From Halichoerus grypus (Eukaryota; Chordata; Mammalia; Carnivora; Phocidae): a stretch of 64,000 nucleotides of DNA. Each line of letters starts with the position of its first letter. The stretch's first letter is position 1. The position numbers and the translations under genes were made by a program. A model generated the notes under the pieces. The model saw only the letters and a list, made by a program, of their open reading frames with translations. It was not told the origin of the DNA and searched no databases. The DNA lies in the NCBI RefSeq assembly GCF_964656455.1, contig NC_135718.1, positions 132,539,966 through 132,603,965 of the forward strand. Reading direction: 5' to 3'. Below, piece after piece: positions 15,631-28,124 of this stretch.

Positions 15631-16404
15631 GATAATAGCTTACTGTTCGAACGGGTCACACATTTGTACATAAAAGTGGTTCCACAGTTTGAAATTTTAA
15701 TCAGAAAAAAAAAAATATATATATGTATGTAGGATTTCAGGCATCAGTTGTCTGTTCTACTTCCCATTTTTAGTCCGTTTCCTAAAAGAAGATAATGACT
15801 TTAAATCCATTAAAGTGCTGATACTATATTTTGTATTTCTGCTTTGTAAGAATATGGCATTTGTTTCTTTCTTTCCTTCAGCTTTCATTCCCAATTTTCC
15901 ATGATCCAATTTTGGTCTGTGGTACTTCCATTTTTGCATTTGAAGACTGATATCATTTACCTTTTGTCCTGTGATCAAAACTAAGTCTTCTGCCATTGTT
16001 TATTAAGTCTAAATGTTGGACGCAATAAACATTTAGAATTTGGTGACTATGTACACACTGTTCACTGAAGACCCAGTGGTCACTTTGACTACATATTTTC
16101 TTTTTTGTATTATTTTCTGCCATACCCTAAATTTTATTAAAAAATCCACTGTATATTATAGGTATTTGTTAACATTCATTATTTTTTCATTGCTGTTTAT
16201 TGCAGATTTGCTATCTGCACTTACTATTCTACCCTAAGTAAATTTATTATTTACATTTTCATGTAAGGTTTACATGTCTCAGTCCACTTAGCTTCAAATT
16301 TACCTAGGGCCAATTGACATAATTATTTGTATGCTTCTTAGACCTGCTTCTTAGACCTGAGCATAGCATAGGAATAAAAGTGCTGTAGGGTAACGCTATC
16401 ACCA

Positions 16405-16690
16405 CTTTTAACCATTCATTCATTGAACAAATATTTATTGAGTGGTTTATTGTCCAAGCATCGATGTACCAACTGAAGATATATTTATGAACATAGCAGT
16501 GAAAAAAAATCTCAGTTCTAATGAAGCTGGCCTAGTAGTAGAAGTGACCATCAATATACTAATTAAATAAATGCATAGAATGTCAGCTGGTGATGAATAT
16601 TAAGGAGCGAACACTGGGGAAGAGGCATATGAAATGTTAGAGAAGATTGACCTTTTAGATTGGATGATTAATTTAAAATTTTGAAAGCTT
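16405..16690 (+). mobile_element. Ancient L2/MIR-like repeat
   Basis: CATTCATTCATTGAACAAAT and ATTTATTGAGTG, then a diverged body with TGTCAGCTGGTGATGAATAT. This is the typical ancient LINE-derived pattern. The family is uncertain. Confidence 0.45.
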
Positions 16691-17154
16691 AACTTAAAAT
16701 ATCATAAAGCTCATTAATTATTAAGACAGGAATACATAAAGCAACACCATGTTACTTATTTCATTAGACTATTTTTATGGTACCTATTACTTCAAACTAC
16801 TTATATTCTTATAGGTATTACAATTCTTCCTCTTCTTTAGGTCTAACCTCTTGATAAAAGCAACACTCACTATTTCAAACTTATGATGTCCTTAGATCCC
16901 TCATTCCAATTTATACTCCCTCCATATACCTAGAGCTCTTCCTTCTAAGAACACCAAATGTCCCCTAGTAGAGAACATTTTGTATTGTTTTCCTTATTTT
17001 GTTCAATTATCATTGGTACCTTTGTTTCCTTCATGCTATTCCCTTCTCCACTTGCCTTTGCACTCTCAATCTTTATAGAATTCTTTCTTAATACATAAGC
17101 CATTATTTCTCAATTTCTTTTAAAGGATCTTCTCTAAAAAGCATTTTGTGTTAA

Positions 17155-17790
17155 TTAAGGAATCAATGCATCAAGAAGACATAACACTCCTCAATGTGTG
17201 CATAACTTGTTGTGAAACCTCAAAGTACATGAACAAAATGGCAGAACTGGAAGGAGGTGTAAAAATCTACAATTGATAGAAATTTCAATATTGCTCTCCA
17301 AATTACTAACAGAACATGTAGAAAGAAAATCGGTAGGGTTATAAAACAAAACAAAACTTGAGCTCAGTTTCACCAACTAGATCTAATTGACATATAGAAC
17401 ATTACATTCAACAACTGCAGAATACACATTTTTTGCAAATGTGTATGGAACATTCACAGAGAAAGATCATATGCTGGACAATAGAAGAAATAGCAGAAAA
17501 GTTAAAAGAATGAAAACATACAGAGTATGTTCTCTGATCATAATAGAAATTAATTAGAAATCAACAATGAAACTACAGCAGGACAATACCCAAATATTTG
17601 AAAATTAGCACATTTCTAAATAAGCCATCAGTAAAATACAAAATAACAGGGACGATTAGAATTATTTTAATTGAATTGTGATGAAAATGCACATATTGAA
17701 ATTGAGGGGACATAGCTGAAGTAGTGCCTAAAAAGAGATTCATAGCTTTAAATTCTTGAATTAGAAATGAAAGTTTAAAATTAAATAGCA
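17155..17790 (+). pseudogene. Old L1 ORF2 endonuclease fragment
   Basis: Follows L1 ORF2 in order: ATCAAGAAGACATAACACTC, the AGATCTAATTGACATATAGA segment, CAGAATACACATT, and ATGGAACATTCAC (endonuclease C-terminal part), then AGAAATCAACAATGAAACTA. Frames are heavily broken. Plus strand, old. Confidence 0.8.
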
Positions 17791-18989
17791 GAGTGGAAAT
17801 AGAGGCAGCAAGTACAGACTTTAGAAGTGGTTTCTGTAAATGGGAGCAGAGAAATGCCACAGTACCTGATGGTAATGTGTGGTGAAAGAAAACTTTGTTT
17901 CTCTCTTTTTTCTTTTTTTTTAGTGGGAAAAAATTTTAGCAAGTCTGTATACTAAAGGAAATGATCCACCAGCGAGAAAAGTGAAGAATTCAAAGAATAA
18001 AGTCATAGGATGTACAAGATAGAATATGATCCATTATATAGCAGAAGGTTTCCCTTTGCTAAGTGTGTAAAATGCTCACCCATTTTAACAAGAGGCAAGT
18101 ATGTAGTTGGATGTGATGGAGAGCGCTATGGAAATTTTCTTATTATTTCTATTTTCTCATAGTAGTTGAGATCATCAGAAAAGAGGGAAGTGAGGGTAGA
18201 AGTTTGAGGAACTATATGAAATAGCTCTCTAGAGCATCAGGAAAGTAAATGGCCTGGAGATATGTGGAGTTGCTGAGCAATGTTCATCTCCTATGTGATA
18301 TTATGGACTCTCAATTTGACGTAAGGCCTGTTTAGCATATATGTGTGTTTGTGTCAACCATCTGTTATTAGTAGTAGAAAGAGAGTTGAATTTAGCAAGG
18401 TTGTAGTTTTGCCTGTAGAGTAGGCCTGATTGAGAGAGGCAAGCAAAATGATTGTTTATGCAAGGGTCTGCATATTTGGTGAAACATTTGATACAAGCTG
18501 GTAAGCAGGGAAATGAGAATGTGGGTATAGAGGTAACAGAGAATGATAATGTAGACAGACTGAAGTTGCTGAGGATGTCAGACATTCTTTAGAATCACAG
18601 TCCTAGATAGTTAGCTGAAAGTTAAGAGGTGGTGAATGGACAGAATGAAGGATGTCATATTGTGGTATGTTTTAAGAGGTTCAGACACTTTCCTTTTCGA
18701 TATCTTGTCCACTCAGTCTCTCATTAGGTATGCTCAAAAAGATTTGTTCAAAGTTAAGTCTCCACTGAGTCATTTTAATGTATTCAGCATAATAGATTTA
18801 CCCTCTGGATGGATTTTCTTTGCAGTAGTGAAAGAATTTAATTTTCTGAGCTGAACTGGGCATATGGATTTTTACATAAATGGCCTACTTCTGAAAAAAA
18901 CCTGTAGTGTTTGCTTTGCTCTTTTAGCTTTCTTGGCACAACTGATTTTTGCTTCTTGGAACTGAAAAAAAAAAAAGAAAAGAAATACA

Positions 18990-19420
18990 TAATAACACCT
19001 CTCATTTATTAACCATCACTAAATATGAATTACAGGCTAGAGATCATTTATATATATTTATACATATTATATTTGTTTTTTTTTTAAAAAGATTTTATTT
19101 ATTTATTTGAGAGAGAGAGAATGAGAGAGAGCACATGAGAGGGGTTAGGGTCAGAGGGAGAAGCAGACTCCCTGCCGAGCAGGGAGCCCGATGCGGGACT
19201 TGATCCAGGGACTCCAGGATCATGACCTGAGCCGAAGGCAGTCGCTTAACCAACTGAGCCACCCAGGCGCCCTATACATATTATATTTGTTATGTATTTT
19301 TCACAACAACCCTGTAAGGAAGTTATTACTAGCTCCAATTTGTAGATTAATAAAGCAAGACTCTGGTTAGCTATTTGAATACTAGCTCAAAGACCCAATA
19401 TTCACACTTTATTCTGTCTG
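18990..19420 (+). mobile_element. MIR relic split by a Can-SINE
   Basis: The left part, AATAACACCTCTCATTTATT to the SINE, and the right part, CACAACAACCCTGTAAGGAA with GTAGATTAATAAAGCAAGAC, together follow the MIR order. The Can-SINE at 19078-19272 lies between them with a 19-bp duplication. Confidence 0.65.
19078..19272 (-). mobile_element. Full-length Can-SINE with exact 19-bp target duplication
   Basis: Antisense full-length copy: poly(T) tail, AAAGATTTTATTTATTTATT, GA-rich tract, CAGACTCCCTGCCGAGCAGG, CCGAAGGCAGTCGCTTAACC, ending CTGAGCCACCCAGGCGCC. The duplication TATACATATTATATTTGTT is exact at 19059-19077 and 19273-19291. Low divergence from the arctoid consensus suggests a fairly recent insertion. 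Confidence 0.97.
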
Positions 19421-19960
19421 TGTCAAGGAAAAATTGCACCAGACATTGCTAAACAGGTGAGGAAGATTTTATTTAGGACTGTTGCAATAAAGGAGAGAGA
19501 TTGAACTCAACTCCTTGGAAACAAAAGGTTGGAGGATTTTTAAGTTCTGGGATGAACAAGGTGGAAAAGTACTGGAGGGGGGAGATTAGTCCATGTGATT
19601 ATGCCATCATTTGCTAACTGTCTTTTATGAAGGGTAGGGTCCTGCCTTCCCACAGAGACTGGGAGGTAGGGGCTCTAACTCCTTTGTTGATTACATTTCA
19701 GAACGATGGCACTCAGGTTCTTGAGAAAGACATTTCTGGGTTGTAAGACTGGTGAGAATCTGGGAGAAGATTTAATTCTCAAAGGGGCAGAAAAAAAGAA
19801 TTTTAATTGGACTTTTTCTAAAGTAAATGTTTTAAGAAAAGGGTCTATAGTCAGGAAGAAAACTGACAGGAAATCAAGCAGTCAGGAAATGAAACTGAAG
19901 GAAAATTTAAAGCCTTCTTGGTCATCTGACTCCAAAGACTTTAAGTTGTAACTTTTAAAA
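19420..19960 (-). mobile_element. Possible ERVL-type LTR relic
   Basis: The segment resembles, in reverse, an LTR end (a GCAATAAAG-like polyA region, CAGGTGAGGAAGATTTTATT on the + strand). I could not follow the whole unit. The 81-codon open frame at 19706-19951 has no recognisable domain and is probably within the relic. Confidence 0.35.
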
Positions 19961-20180
19961 AAATTTTATTTTATACTATGCTGTTATCTTTCCTCTTAAA
20001 TGTCAAAGATGTTCATTTTTTACTGATAATTACATGCATTTTTGAACATATGGAATCTTAGAGTAGAAGGCAAACAATCATCAAACACGCAGACAGCAAA
20101 TTCCCTATGTGACCCTTTCAGACAGCATGAGGAAAGAGCTGAAATAAAATGTTTGCAATTGTAGAGGAGGAAAAATAATT

Positions 20181-20678
20181 TTCCTCTACATTCTAGGTTC
20201 TGTGGGTGGTCTCCCCTCCCCCCTCAGTAATAAAAGAGAGAATAACAAAAGAAAAACAACAGAAATTTAATACGTATACCTCAGGTATACATGGGAGATA
20301 CCCAGGAAAGTAGTAAAATTCCCCCAAATGGTCCAAGTCATCACCTTAAATACTATCTTCAGCTAATGACAAAAGAAAGATGCTGGAGTGGGGAGACTAG
20401 TTCTGAGAGGTTATCAAGAAAAGTACAGTTAGGTTGTTATGCAGATTTAAGTCTGGTGCCTTTTCCACTGATAAAGAGCTGTGGTTTAGAGTCATCCTTC
20501 TCTTCTTCGTACAGGAAGAGAGTCACCCTTACAAATTGAGATTTCCCTTATGAATGTAGGCTTAAAGGGTAGATTCTACTTTGGTTTAAGAGCTTCTCTA
20601 ATGGCTGCTTTTTCTCAAAAATAATCAGATCAAAATAGTCTTTATGCTAAAAAGGCATATTCTGCTACCCTTCACAAT
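20181..20678 (-). mobile_element. Solo LTR, minus strand (inverted partner of 5331-5848)
   Basis: The reverse complement aligns along the whole length with the copy at 5331-5848: AATATGCCT, ATAAGGGAAATCTC, TACTTTTCTTGATAAC, CCATGTATACCTGAGGTATA, TTAAATTTCTGTTG, and a terminal block. Divergence by eye is substantial, so the two are separate old insertions. Confidence 0.65.
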
Positions 20679-21714
20679 TTAAGCTTTTTTAAAAAGAATC
20701 TTGTTTTGTCTTAAGCAGATCCATTTTGAGCATTGCAACACTTTAACACATATTCATTTCTATTATTTCATTATGCAATACAAGGTACCATAAATTATTT
20801 AGAAGGGTTTTCCAAAGTCTTTTGCTTGTTATTCAACCTAGTGGTTAATAATCTGTCCTCAAAAGCATCTTCCTTTCCAATTCAGAAAATCACAGAATTT
20901 CAAACTGTGAATTTTAAACTTGCTAAGACACCCTGGGATCACTAGTATCACTCATTTTTTAATCTGTCCAGAAATATCTTTTTGGTAAATTCTTGACAGA
21001 TGATCGTCACTGAACTTCAGTTACATGCTTTCAAGATAGCCTAGGCTCTTTATGAATCACTTTAATTATTATTCACTTGACACTTGTCAATGAACTTTGT
21101 GAGATTTTAAGACACTATGGTCTCAACTTTGTTAAAAGAGTAAATCAGGGAAGACTCAAGAGGATTAAGATCTGGAGTTAGATTTGGTATTGACGGTGAT
21201 TCCTGAAGAATCTGGGAGAGGACATAAATATGCAAAAGATATTACTTAAGGGATGTATGACTCTGGGCAAATTGCTGGAACTTAGGCCAACAAGAACTAA
21301 GAAACAATACAGGATTTCAGCTTTGAGAAGCAGAGCACAAAATAGGCCTTGGTTCTTGACAAGCAAAGGCAGAAAGTAGACGTGTTATTTAACTGGCCAT
21401 AAAATTGACCTGCTACACAGTGCCAAAATTACTGGTAAGAAAATTCTAGGAATATGTAACATACAGAATTTCAGACAGGCAATCAGGTTTTTGCCATGAT
21501 GTATCTGTAAGGAGTAGTATACTCTCAGCTGTAAGAATGGAAATTGAAACTAGGGTTACAATCCCTGAGAGAACATTGGAAAGAGCAGGAAATACAAGCA
21601 GTCTTAAAACTGAAATCCAAGATAATGTTTCGGTCTCAGACATAATGTCAGATCCCTTTTGTTTAAACTTGGAAGAAAGAGGAAATTATGCTAGCAGTCC
21701 TATGTTTTTGTTTT

Positions 21715-21905
21715 TGTTTTTTAAGATTTTATTTACTTCATTAAGAGAGGGACAGAGATAGCGAAAGAGAGCACGAGTGGGGAGGAGAGGGAGAAGCAGG
21801 CTCTCCGCTGAGCAGGGAGCCCAGTATAGGGCTCAATCCCAGGACCCCGGGATCATGACCTGAACTGAAGGCAGACGCTTAACTGACTGAGCCACCCAGG
21901 CACCT
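21715..21905 (-). mobile_element. Can-SINE (left of a back-to-back pair)
   Basis: Antisense copy: TTAAGATTTTATTTACTTCA, GAGGGACAGAGATAGCGAAA, CAGGCTCTCCGCTGAGCAGG, ACTGACTGAGCCACCCAGGC. It is followed within 5 bp by another in the same orientation. Confidence 0.94.
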
Positions 21906-21909
21906 GGAG

Positions 21910-22116
21910 TTTTTATTTTTAAGAATTTTTAAATTTATTTATTAGAGAGAGAGAGACAGCACTAGAGGGAGGAGCAGAAGGAGAGAGAGAGAGAGAATCT
22001 CAAGCAGACTCCATGCTGAGCATGGAGCCCGAAGCAGAACTCAATCCCAGGACCTGAGATCATGACCTGAGCCCAAATCAAGGGTCAGTAGCATAACTGA
22101 GTCACCCAGGTGCCCC
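21910..22116 (-). mobile_element. Can-SINE (right of a back-to-back pair)
   Basis: Antisense copy: TTTATTTATTAGAGAGAGAG, CAAGCAGACTCCATGCTGAG, GAGATCATGACCTGAGCCCA, ending CTGAGTCACCCAGGTGCCCC. More diverged than its left neighbour, so the two inserted separately. Confidence 0.93.
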
Positions 22117-22379
22117 AATATCTTAATGTTTTTATATTTATTAGGGTTTTTGGTTATATACTTCATTTTTAAGTATTTGATTTAAGAACATCCTGAATTA
22201 CCTTTGTACTTAATAATAAATATTTCAAATTTGAAACCTAATTCTCCAAAGACATCAATTACAGTTCATTACAAATGAACTATTTGGTTTCCTTAATTTA
22301 GTCATAAAATCAAACCAATTAATTATAGAGGACATATATTATAGATTCTATGTATTAGAATTACATTCAATTATTTATT

Positions 22380-22430
22380 TCATTATATATATATGTAGAT
22401 ATATGCAATATATAGATAGACATATATGCA
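22380..22430. repeat. (TA)n and GATA simple repeat
   Basis: TATATATATGTAGATATATG and nearby GATA units. Confidence 0.7.
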
Positions 22431-23639
22431 AGCTAAGCTTATAATTTATCAGTTTACCTATTAGACCCAGATGATGTAACTGTGAACAAAATAGGCCCTT
22501 GCACTCAACGTGTTTTTGAGTCTACTGCAAAGCCTTTAGAGGAACTTCTGGGAATATATTATTCTCTGGGCAATGATTATATTTGGCAGGAGTTGTTTAT
22601 AAAACAATACATTTGAGTTGTGTTTAGGAAAGATTTGTTTTCCAGTTGGCTGCAAGATGTTTTACCTTTATATAAATGTTGTATCTACATTGTTTAGCTG
22701 CCTATAAATTGGGGTCAAATTTTTTTACATATATTATTTTAAGTTTCAGAATTCAGTTTTACTTGACCCTAAAAAATGTGTTCAGTAGGTAAGTTAGCAA
22801 AATATACTCAAAATATAAAAAATAAATCTATCATTTTTTTTAGTGCTACAGATGTATTTTATAAATTGAAAATTGGCTTGAAAGTGACCTTTGATGAGAC
22901 TAATGTCTTACCATTTTCTGAGTCATAGACTGTATTTAAGAATCTAATGAAAATTACAAATTCTCATAGAGGGGTGGGAAACAATTCATGTATAAAATTT
23001 CATCTAAAATATCTGAGTTCTTTTATGGGTCATTTGGAGTTCAGGAAAGAAGATCCTTTTCATAGGTAAAGTGATGTATTTTAGACCCTTAGAATGCCAA
23101 CAAATAATTTTTAGATATTTCAAATTATAAAAATTGAATTTTATAAGATGATTTTGGCCAATTAATTTTTAGATAAACTGACTTTAGGTGAAATGTTCTG
23201 CTTTCACAGTAGCAATAGACACCTACGATGACCCAGTAATACCCTATGTTACCTTCCTTTATTATTTAGACTGTTTATTCCAAAGTTGTCATGGTCGATA
23301 CTTCTACTTTTTGGTTACAATTAAATTCTGACTATCTTATTTCAGGCTGAATTTTGTCAGCAAGGGAAAAAAAAAGAGATCAATATCATTCTCTGTTGTT
23401 AGAAGAATGAATTAAAAATCTTGTTTCTGTGCCAGTTTTATTATGTGTATTAGCAAATACTTATTTTCTATTCCTCATGTGACATTTATGCCATTGTACA
23501 CTTACCTTGTTTCCTTTTTCCTTACTTAATGCTCCACTCACAGGATCATAGATTCTTGTTGATAGGGCACAATGCATGAATGAGACAAGGAAGATTTATA
23601 GGCTTTTAGGATCAGTATTTCAATCAACTATTTATCCAC

Positions 23640-23765
23640 TGACTTGACATATTTACTAAGTGCTTCCTGTGTGCCGGATGCTTCTTTACCTCATCTCATT
23701 TAATGCTCACAATATCCCTGTGAAGTAGATATGGTTTCTCCTACTCATCTTTGGAAAACAAATGA
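23640..23765 (+). mobile_element. MIR/L2-like relic
   Basis: AAGTGCTTCCTGTGTGCCGG, TCTCATTTAATGCTCACAAT, and CCCTGTGAAGTAGATATGG follow the conserved MIR core. Confidence 0.7.
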
Positions 23766-24196
23766 AAGTGAACTACTAGAGATGCACTTTGGATGAATGA
23801 AGTGTAAAACATGGCCCTTGTCTTAGAGCTGACCGTTTAGTGGGGATCCACTTAAAAAAAAACAGGTGGGTTCACACTATGATGGGCAAACATAGTGGGA
23901 ACAGCTGTTATGGATTTCAGTCAGAAGAAGAAGGTCTCCTAGAATACATGACAGAGGTCCTGGTCCACGTCAGAAGTCCTGGAGGCTCAACAGTGGAGAA
24001 TGCACTGGAATAAAGAGTGCCAAGGCTGGGGAAGTAGTTTGGGGAGAGTTTGATACGGGGTCTTGCAAGCCTTGTTAAGAAGTTGGGACTTGATGCTAAG
24101 AGTAAAGAAAATCACTGCCGGGTAGACGGTAGCCAAATATCCAATCAGATGGTCGTTTGAAATGGCAGTAAATCTGATAAGAACACAGAATTAGTA

Positions 24197-24202
24197 AAAA
24201 AA

Positions 24203-24247
<45 letters not shown>
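24197..24247. repeat. Poly(A) followed by (TA)n microsatellite
   Basis: About 23 A residues followed directly by about 14 TA units. Likely length-polymorphic. No retroelement body is recognised upstream. Confidence 0.95.
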
Positions 24248-24252
<5 letters not shown>

Positions 24253-24639
24253 TCGAAATAGATTGATTTGGAGGCTGTTGCCTTCTCTCCAAGCCTGAAG
24301 TGACAACTGTTTGGACTCAGGTTGTGGCAGGGAGGTTGGAAAGAAGTGGACATATTAGAGCAATATTTAGAAGGTGTCATCAACAAGACTTGAAGACTGA
24401 TTGAATGCAGGGGTATGAGGGATGGAGGAGTTGCGGATTTGGTGCTGGTAAAAATCCACCTCCAGGAAAAGGAAGAATTATCAGCAGGAAGATGAGTTCA
24501 ATTTGGGGTAAGAAAGCCAAAGGACTATAAAGGGTATTGGTGTCACAGAAGCCTCGGGAGAAAATTTTAGGGAGCCAGTGGTCTACATGTCACGTGTTGC
24601 CAGAGGTCAAGTGAAATAAGAAGAGCAAGCTGTCTACAT

Positions 24640-24780
24640 CCACTTTACAAATGTAATCAAACCTTTTGTCCTGACAATCAGATTTGTTTAGTAACTTAAA
24701 CTCATGCAGTTTGTAAATTTTAGAGTGAAATTAGAGCCCAGAATTTGTGACTCTAAAGTTCACACTTTGCGCACTTATTT
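24640..24780 (+). mobile_element. MIR relic
   Basis: CACTTTACAAATGTAATCAA, TAGTAACTTAAACTCATGCA, TTAGAGCCCAGAATTTGTGA and CTCTAAAGTTCACACTTTGC follow the MIR 3' half. Confidence 0.5.
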
Positions 24781-24784
24781 TTTT

Positions 24785-25960
24785 AATATACCATTTTTCT
24801 GAGCAGTTTTGGGTTTACAGAAAAATTGGGCAAAATATATAGAGAATTTCCAGCATCCCTTCTCCCCAGTTCCCACTGTTATTAGCATCTGGCATTAGTG
24901 TAGTACATTTGTGACAATTGATTAGCAAATATTGATACATTATTATTAATTAAAGTCCATAGTTTACATTAGGGTTCATTCTTTCCTTTATACATTCTAT
25001 GGGTTTTGACCAATGTATAATGATATCTATCTATCATTACAATATCCTACAGAATACTTTCACTGCTCTAAAAATCCCCTATATTCCACTTATCCATCAC
25101 TTCTACACCCTCCCCCACTGACAAACCCCTTAGCAACCACTGATGTTTTTACACTTTCTATAGTATTCAGCTTTTTTTAAAAAAAGATTTTATTTATTTG
25201 AAAGAGAGAGAGAGAGAAAGAGAGAGAGTGAGTCTGTGCTGGAGGAGGGGCAGAGGGAAAGGGAAAGAGAGCCTTAAGCAGGACTCCGTGCTCACACAGG
25301 GCTCCATCTAATGACCCTGAGATCACGACCTGAGTTGAAACTGAGTCAGACGCTTAACAGACTGCACCACCCAGGCACCCCGGTATGCAGCCTTTTAAGT
25401 CAGGCCTCTTTCATTTAGCAGTATGCATCTGAGTTTCCTTCATGTCTTTTCATGGCTGGACAGCTCATTTCTCTTTATTGCTGAATAATATTCTATTGTC
25501 TAGATATACCTCTTCGTTTTATCCATTGCTGTAAACCTTCAAGTGCAGGTTTTGGGTGGATAAATCATTTGGGTAAATACCAAGGAGCACGATTGCTGGA
25601 TTATATGGTATGGTTATGTTTCGTTTTATAAGAAACTGGAGACTGTCTTCCAAAGTTGCTGAATTATTTTGCATTCCCACCAGCAATGAATGAGACTTTT
25701 TACTGTTCCACATCCTCACTAGTATTTGGTGTTGTCAGTGTTTGGGATTTTAGTCATTCCAATAGTTGTGTGGTGGTATTTCATTGTTGTTTTAGTTTAT
25801 AATTCTCTAATGATACATGATGTTAATCATATTTTCATGTACTTATCTGTCACCTGTGTATCTTCTTTGGTGAGGTGTCTGTTCAGATCTTTTGCTCATT
25901 TTCAAATTGAGGGTTTTTTTTTTCTTATTATCACTTCTTTTATCAGTAACTTTTATCAGT
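24785..25960 (-). pseudogene. Old L1 3' UTR and ORF2 end, antisense, split by a Can-SINE
   Basis: On the + strand it starts with GAGCAGTTTTGGGTTTACAG and CTTCTCCCCAGTTCCCACTG (L1M-type 3' UTR in antisense). After the Can-SINE it continues with GGCTGGACAGCTCATTTCTC, TTTGGGTGGATAAATC, GCATTCCCACCAGCAATGAA and TCTGTTCAGATCTTTTGCTC. These are antisense landmarks of the ORF2 C terminus and its 3' UTR. Old and frame-broken. Confidence 0.82.
25176..25381 (-). mobile_element. Can-SINE inside old L1
   Basis: Antisense copy: AAAGATTTTATTTATTTGAA, a GA tract, CAGGACTCCGTGCTCACACA, ACGCTTAACAGACTGCACCA, CCCAGGCACCCC. Flanks GTATTCAGCTTTT and GTATGCAGCCTTTT form an imperfect duplication. Confidence 0.94.
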
Positions 25961-25962
25961 AA

Positions 25963-26141
25963 CTAGATTTTATTTATTTATTTATTTGAGAGAAAGCAGG
26001 GGAGGGGCAGAGGGAGAGGGAGAGAGAAAATCTCAAGCAGACACTGAGCTGAGCATGGAGCCCGATGCCGGCCTTGATCCCACAACACCTGAGCTGAAAT
26101 CAAGAGTCAGATGCTTAACCGACTGCGCCATCCAGGTGCCC
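25963..26141 (-). mobile_element. Can-SINE
   Basis: Antisense copy: AGATTTTATTTATTTATTTA, GGGGAGGGGCAGAGGGAGAG, GAGCATGGAGCCCGATGCCG, ACCGACTGCGCCATCCAGGT. Confidence 0.94.
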
Positions 26142-26259
26142 TCTCTCCTAAATTGCTTATAGTTGAGTTTTAGTTTTGTTTTTCAAATATCCTTTATGTT
26201 TTAATATGTTCAGTTAATTAACATTTAGTGCCATCATTTATATGGTTGGATGTAGGTCT

Positions 26260-27480
26260 AACTAAATTGTTTTCTGTTTCTCCCTACCAATTCACGTTCC
26301 TCTGTTTTCTCTTTTCTACTTTTTTTTTATTATTATGCCTATTGGCTTTTTAGAAATTATCTTTTGAAATTTTTTTAGTGACTACTGTAGGAACTACACT
26401 ACACAGGCTTAACTCTTCATAGTCTGCTTCATGTTAATATTGCACAATTTACTTATTTTTTAATATTGAACAATATTAAAGTTATAAACTTTGTGCTTAT
26501 TCTTCTGTTATTTTTATAAACTTCAAATTCCACAAGACAATACTATAAATTTTTCTTTGTAAAGATATACATGTTTTAAAGAAAAAAATTATCTTTGTTC
26601 ACTCAAATATTACCCATTTCTGATACTCTTCTTTGATAACTGAAGTTCTGACTTTCCCTCTGGTATCATTTCCTTTCAGCATAAAGAAGTTTCTTATAAT
26701 TTTCTTGTAGTATAATTCTGATGACAACACATTTTCTTAGATTTCATTAATTGAAAAAGTCCTTTATTTCATCTCTTTTAAGGATTTTTCTCTATAAAAT
26801 TATGGCTTAAATTTTTTTCCCCCTCTTCATTCTGGAGTTTAAGATATTGTTTCCCTGTCCCTTGGTTTCCATGGTTTCTGATGAGAGTCCTTGGTCATAC
26901 AACTATTTTTCTTTGGATGCTTTCAAAATATTATCTTTACCTTTGGTTTTCAATAATTAGACTACAGAGTTCTTAGGTGTGGTAGTTTTTTTGTTTACGT
27001 GGTTTGGGATTTTCTGAGTTCCTTGAACTTGAAAAATTATGCCTTAAAAAAATTGGGAAGTTTCCAGCCACTAGTTCTTCAAATCATTTTCTGTTCTATT
27101 TTCTCCTTTGTGTTCTTCCTGGAAATCCAATTACATTATATAAGACATTTTTACATTGTTGCACAAGTCCCTGAACTCTGTTCCTTTTCCATCCCTCTTC
27201 TCTGTTTTTCAAATTCGATAAATTCTGTTGATCTATGATCAGGTTCACTGACTCTCCTAGGTCATCTCCATTATACTTCACAGCCCATCCGGTGAATATG
27301 TTTCAGATATTTGAGTTTTTGTTTAATTTAAAAAATATTTTCCATTCCTTTACTGAGTTTTTTTCCTATTTATTGTGGGCATATTTCCTTTACCTCAGTG
27401 ATGATACTTTTATTACCTGCTTTAAGCCCTAGTCTGATTTCAATCATCTAGATCATGTAAAGGCTAATGTTTATTGGACT
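26260..27480 (-). pseudogene. Old L1 5' region, antisense
   Basis: In antisense this resembles the old L1 internal and 5' region: TTTCATCTCTTTTAAGGATT, GATATTGTTTCCCTGTCCCT, TTTCTGATGAGAGTCCTTGG, GTCCCTGAACTCTGTTCC and CAGGTTCACTGACTCTC. It lies in the same orientation and 0.3 kb from the L1 end at 24785-25960, so the two may be one internally deleted element. No frame survives. Confidence 0.55.
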
Positions 27481-28124
27481 TAGTTTTGTTTGTTTCCCAT
27501 GAAATTAACAAATAGGTAACATTTTTCTGGCACTGGATATACTGAATAATTTTGCAATGTATTCTGAATATTATATTATGTTGTGGAGCCTTGGTGTCTG
27601 TCTCTTATATTCCTCTGAAGAGTGTTGATATTCTTGTTTCAGCAAGCAGTTAATTTGGTTCACTTGAATGCAAACTCTATCATCCTTCTAGTGGGCAGTG
27701 ATTCAAATCTCAGTTGAGATTGCTCTTATTCTGTCCCATGCATGTGTGGTTTAGAGGTTAGCCGATGTATAAATTTATACACAGAATTTGTGACTTCTTT
27801 CTCTGCTTCTCCCTTTTCTGGGATTTCCCACTCATCCAGAATAATGTTTAACCAAATACCTGGGCACCTAATGGCCCAGCCAAGTTGACACATAAAATTA
27901 ACTGTCACACTGTATCAGGTTCATCATCATGTTTTGAATGTTTGCCTGGAAGACAAAGCGGACATTGTCCGCTTATCTACTTAAGGAATTCTGAGTTACA
28001 CTTCATCAACTTTCATGCAATTTAGAATTGCCAACCACTGACAACAGCTTCTTTCTGCACTTCTGTAAACAATCCCTCATATCTACTTGTATTTTTAATT
28101 ATCCTTTTCTTTCCCTAACAACAT

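Noticed and set aside
20160..20192. Inverted repeat GTAGAGGAGGAAAA/TTTTCCTCTAC
   Set aside because: A short hairpin at the end of a decayed LTR. Such chance palindromes are common in AT-rich introns, and nothing else supports a function.
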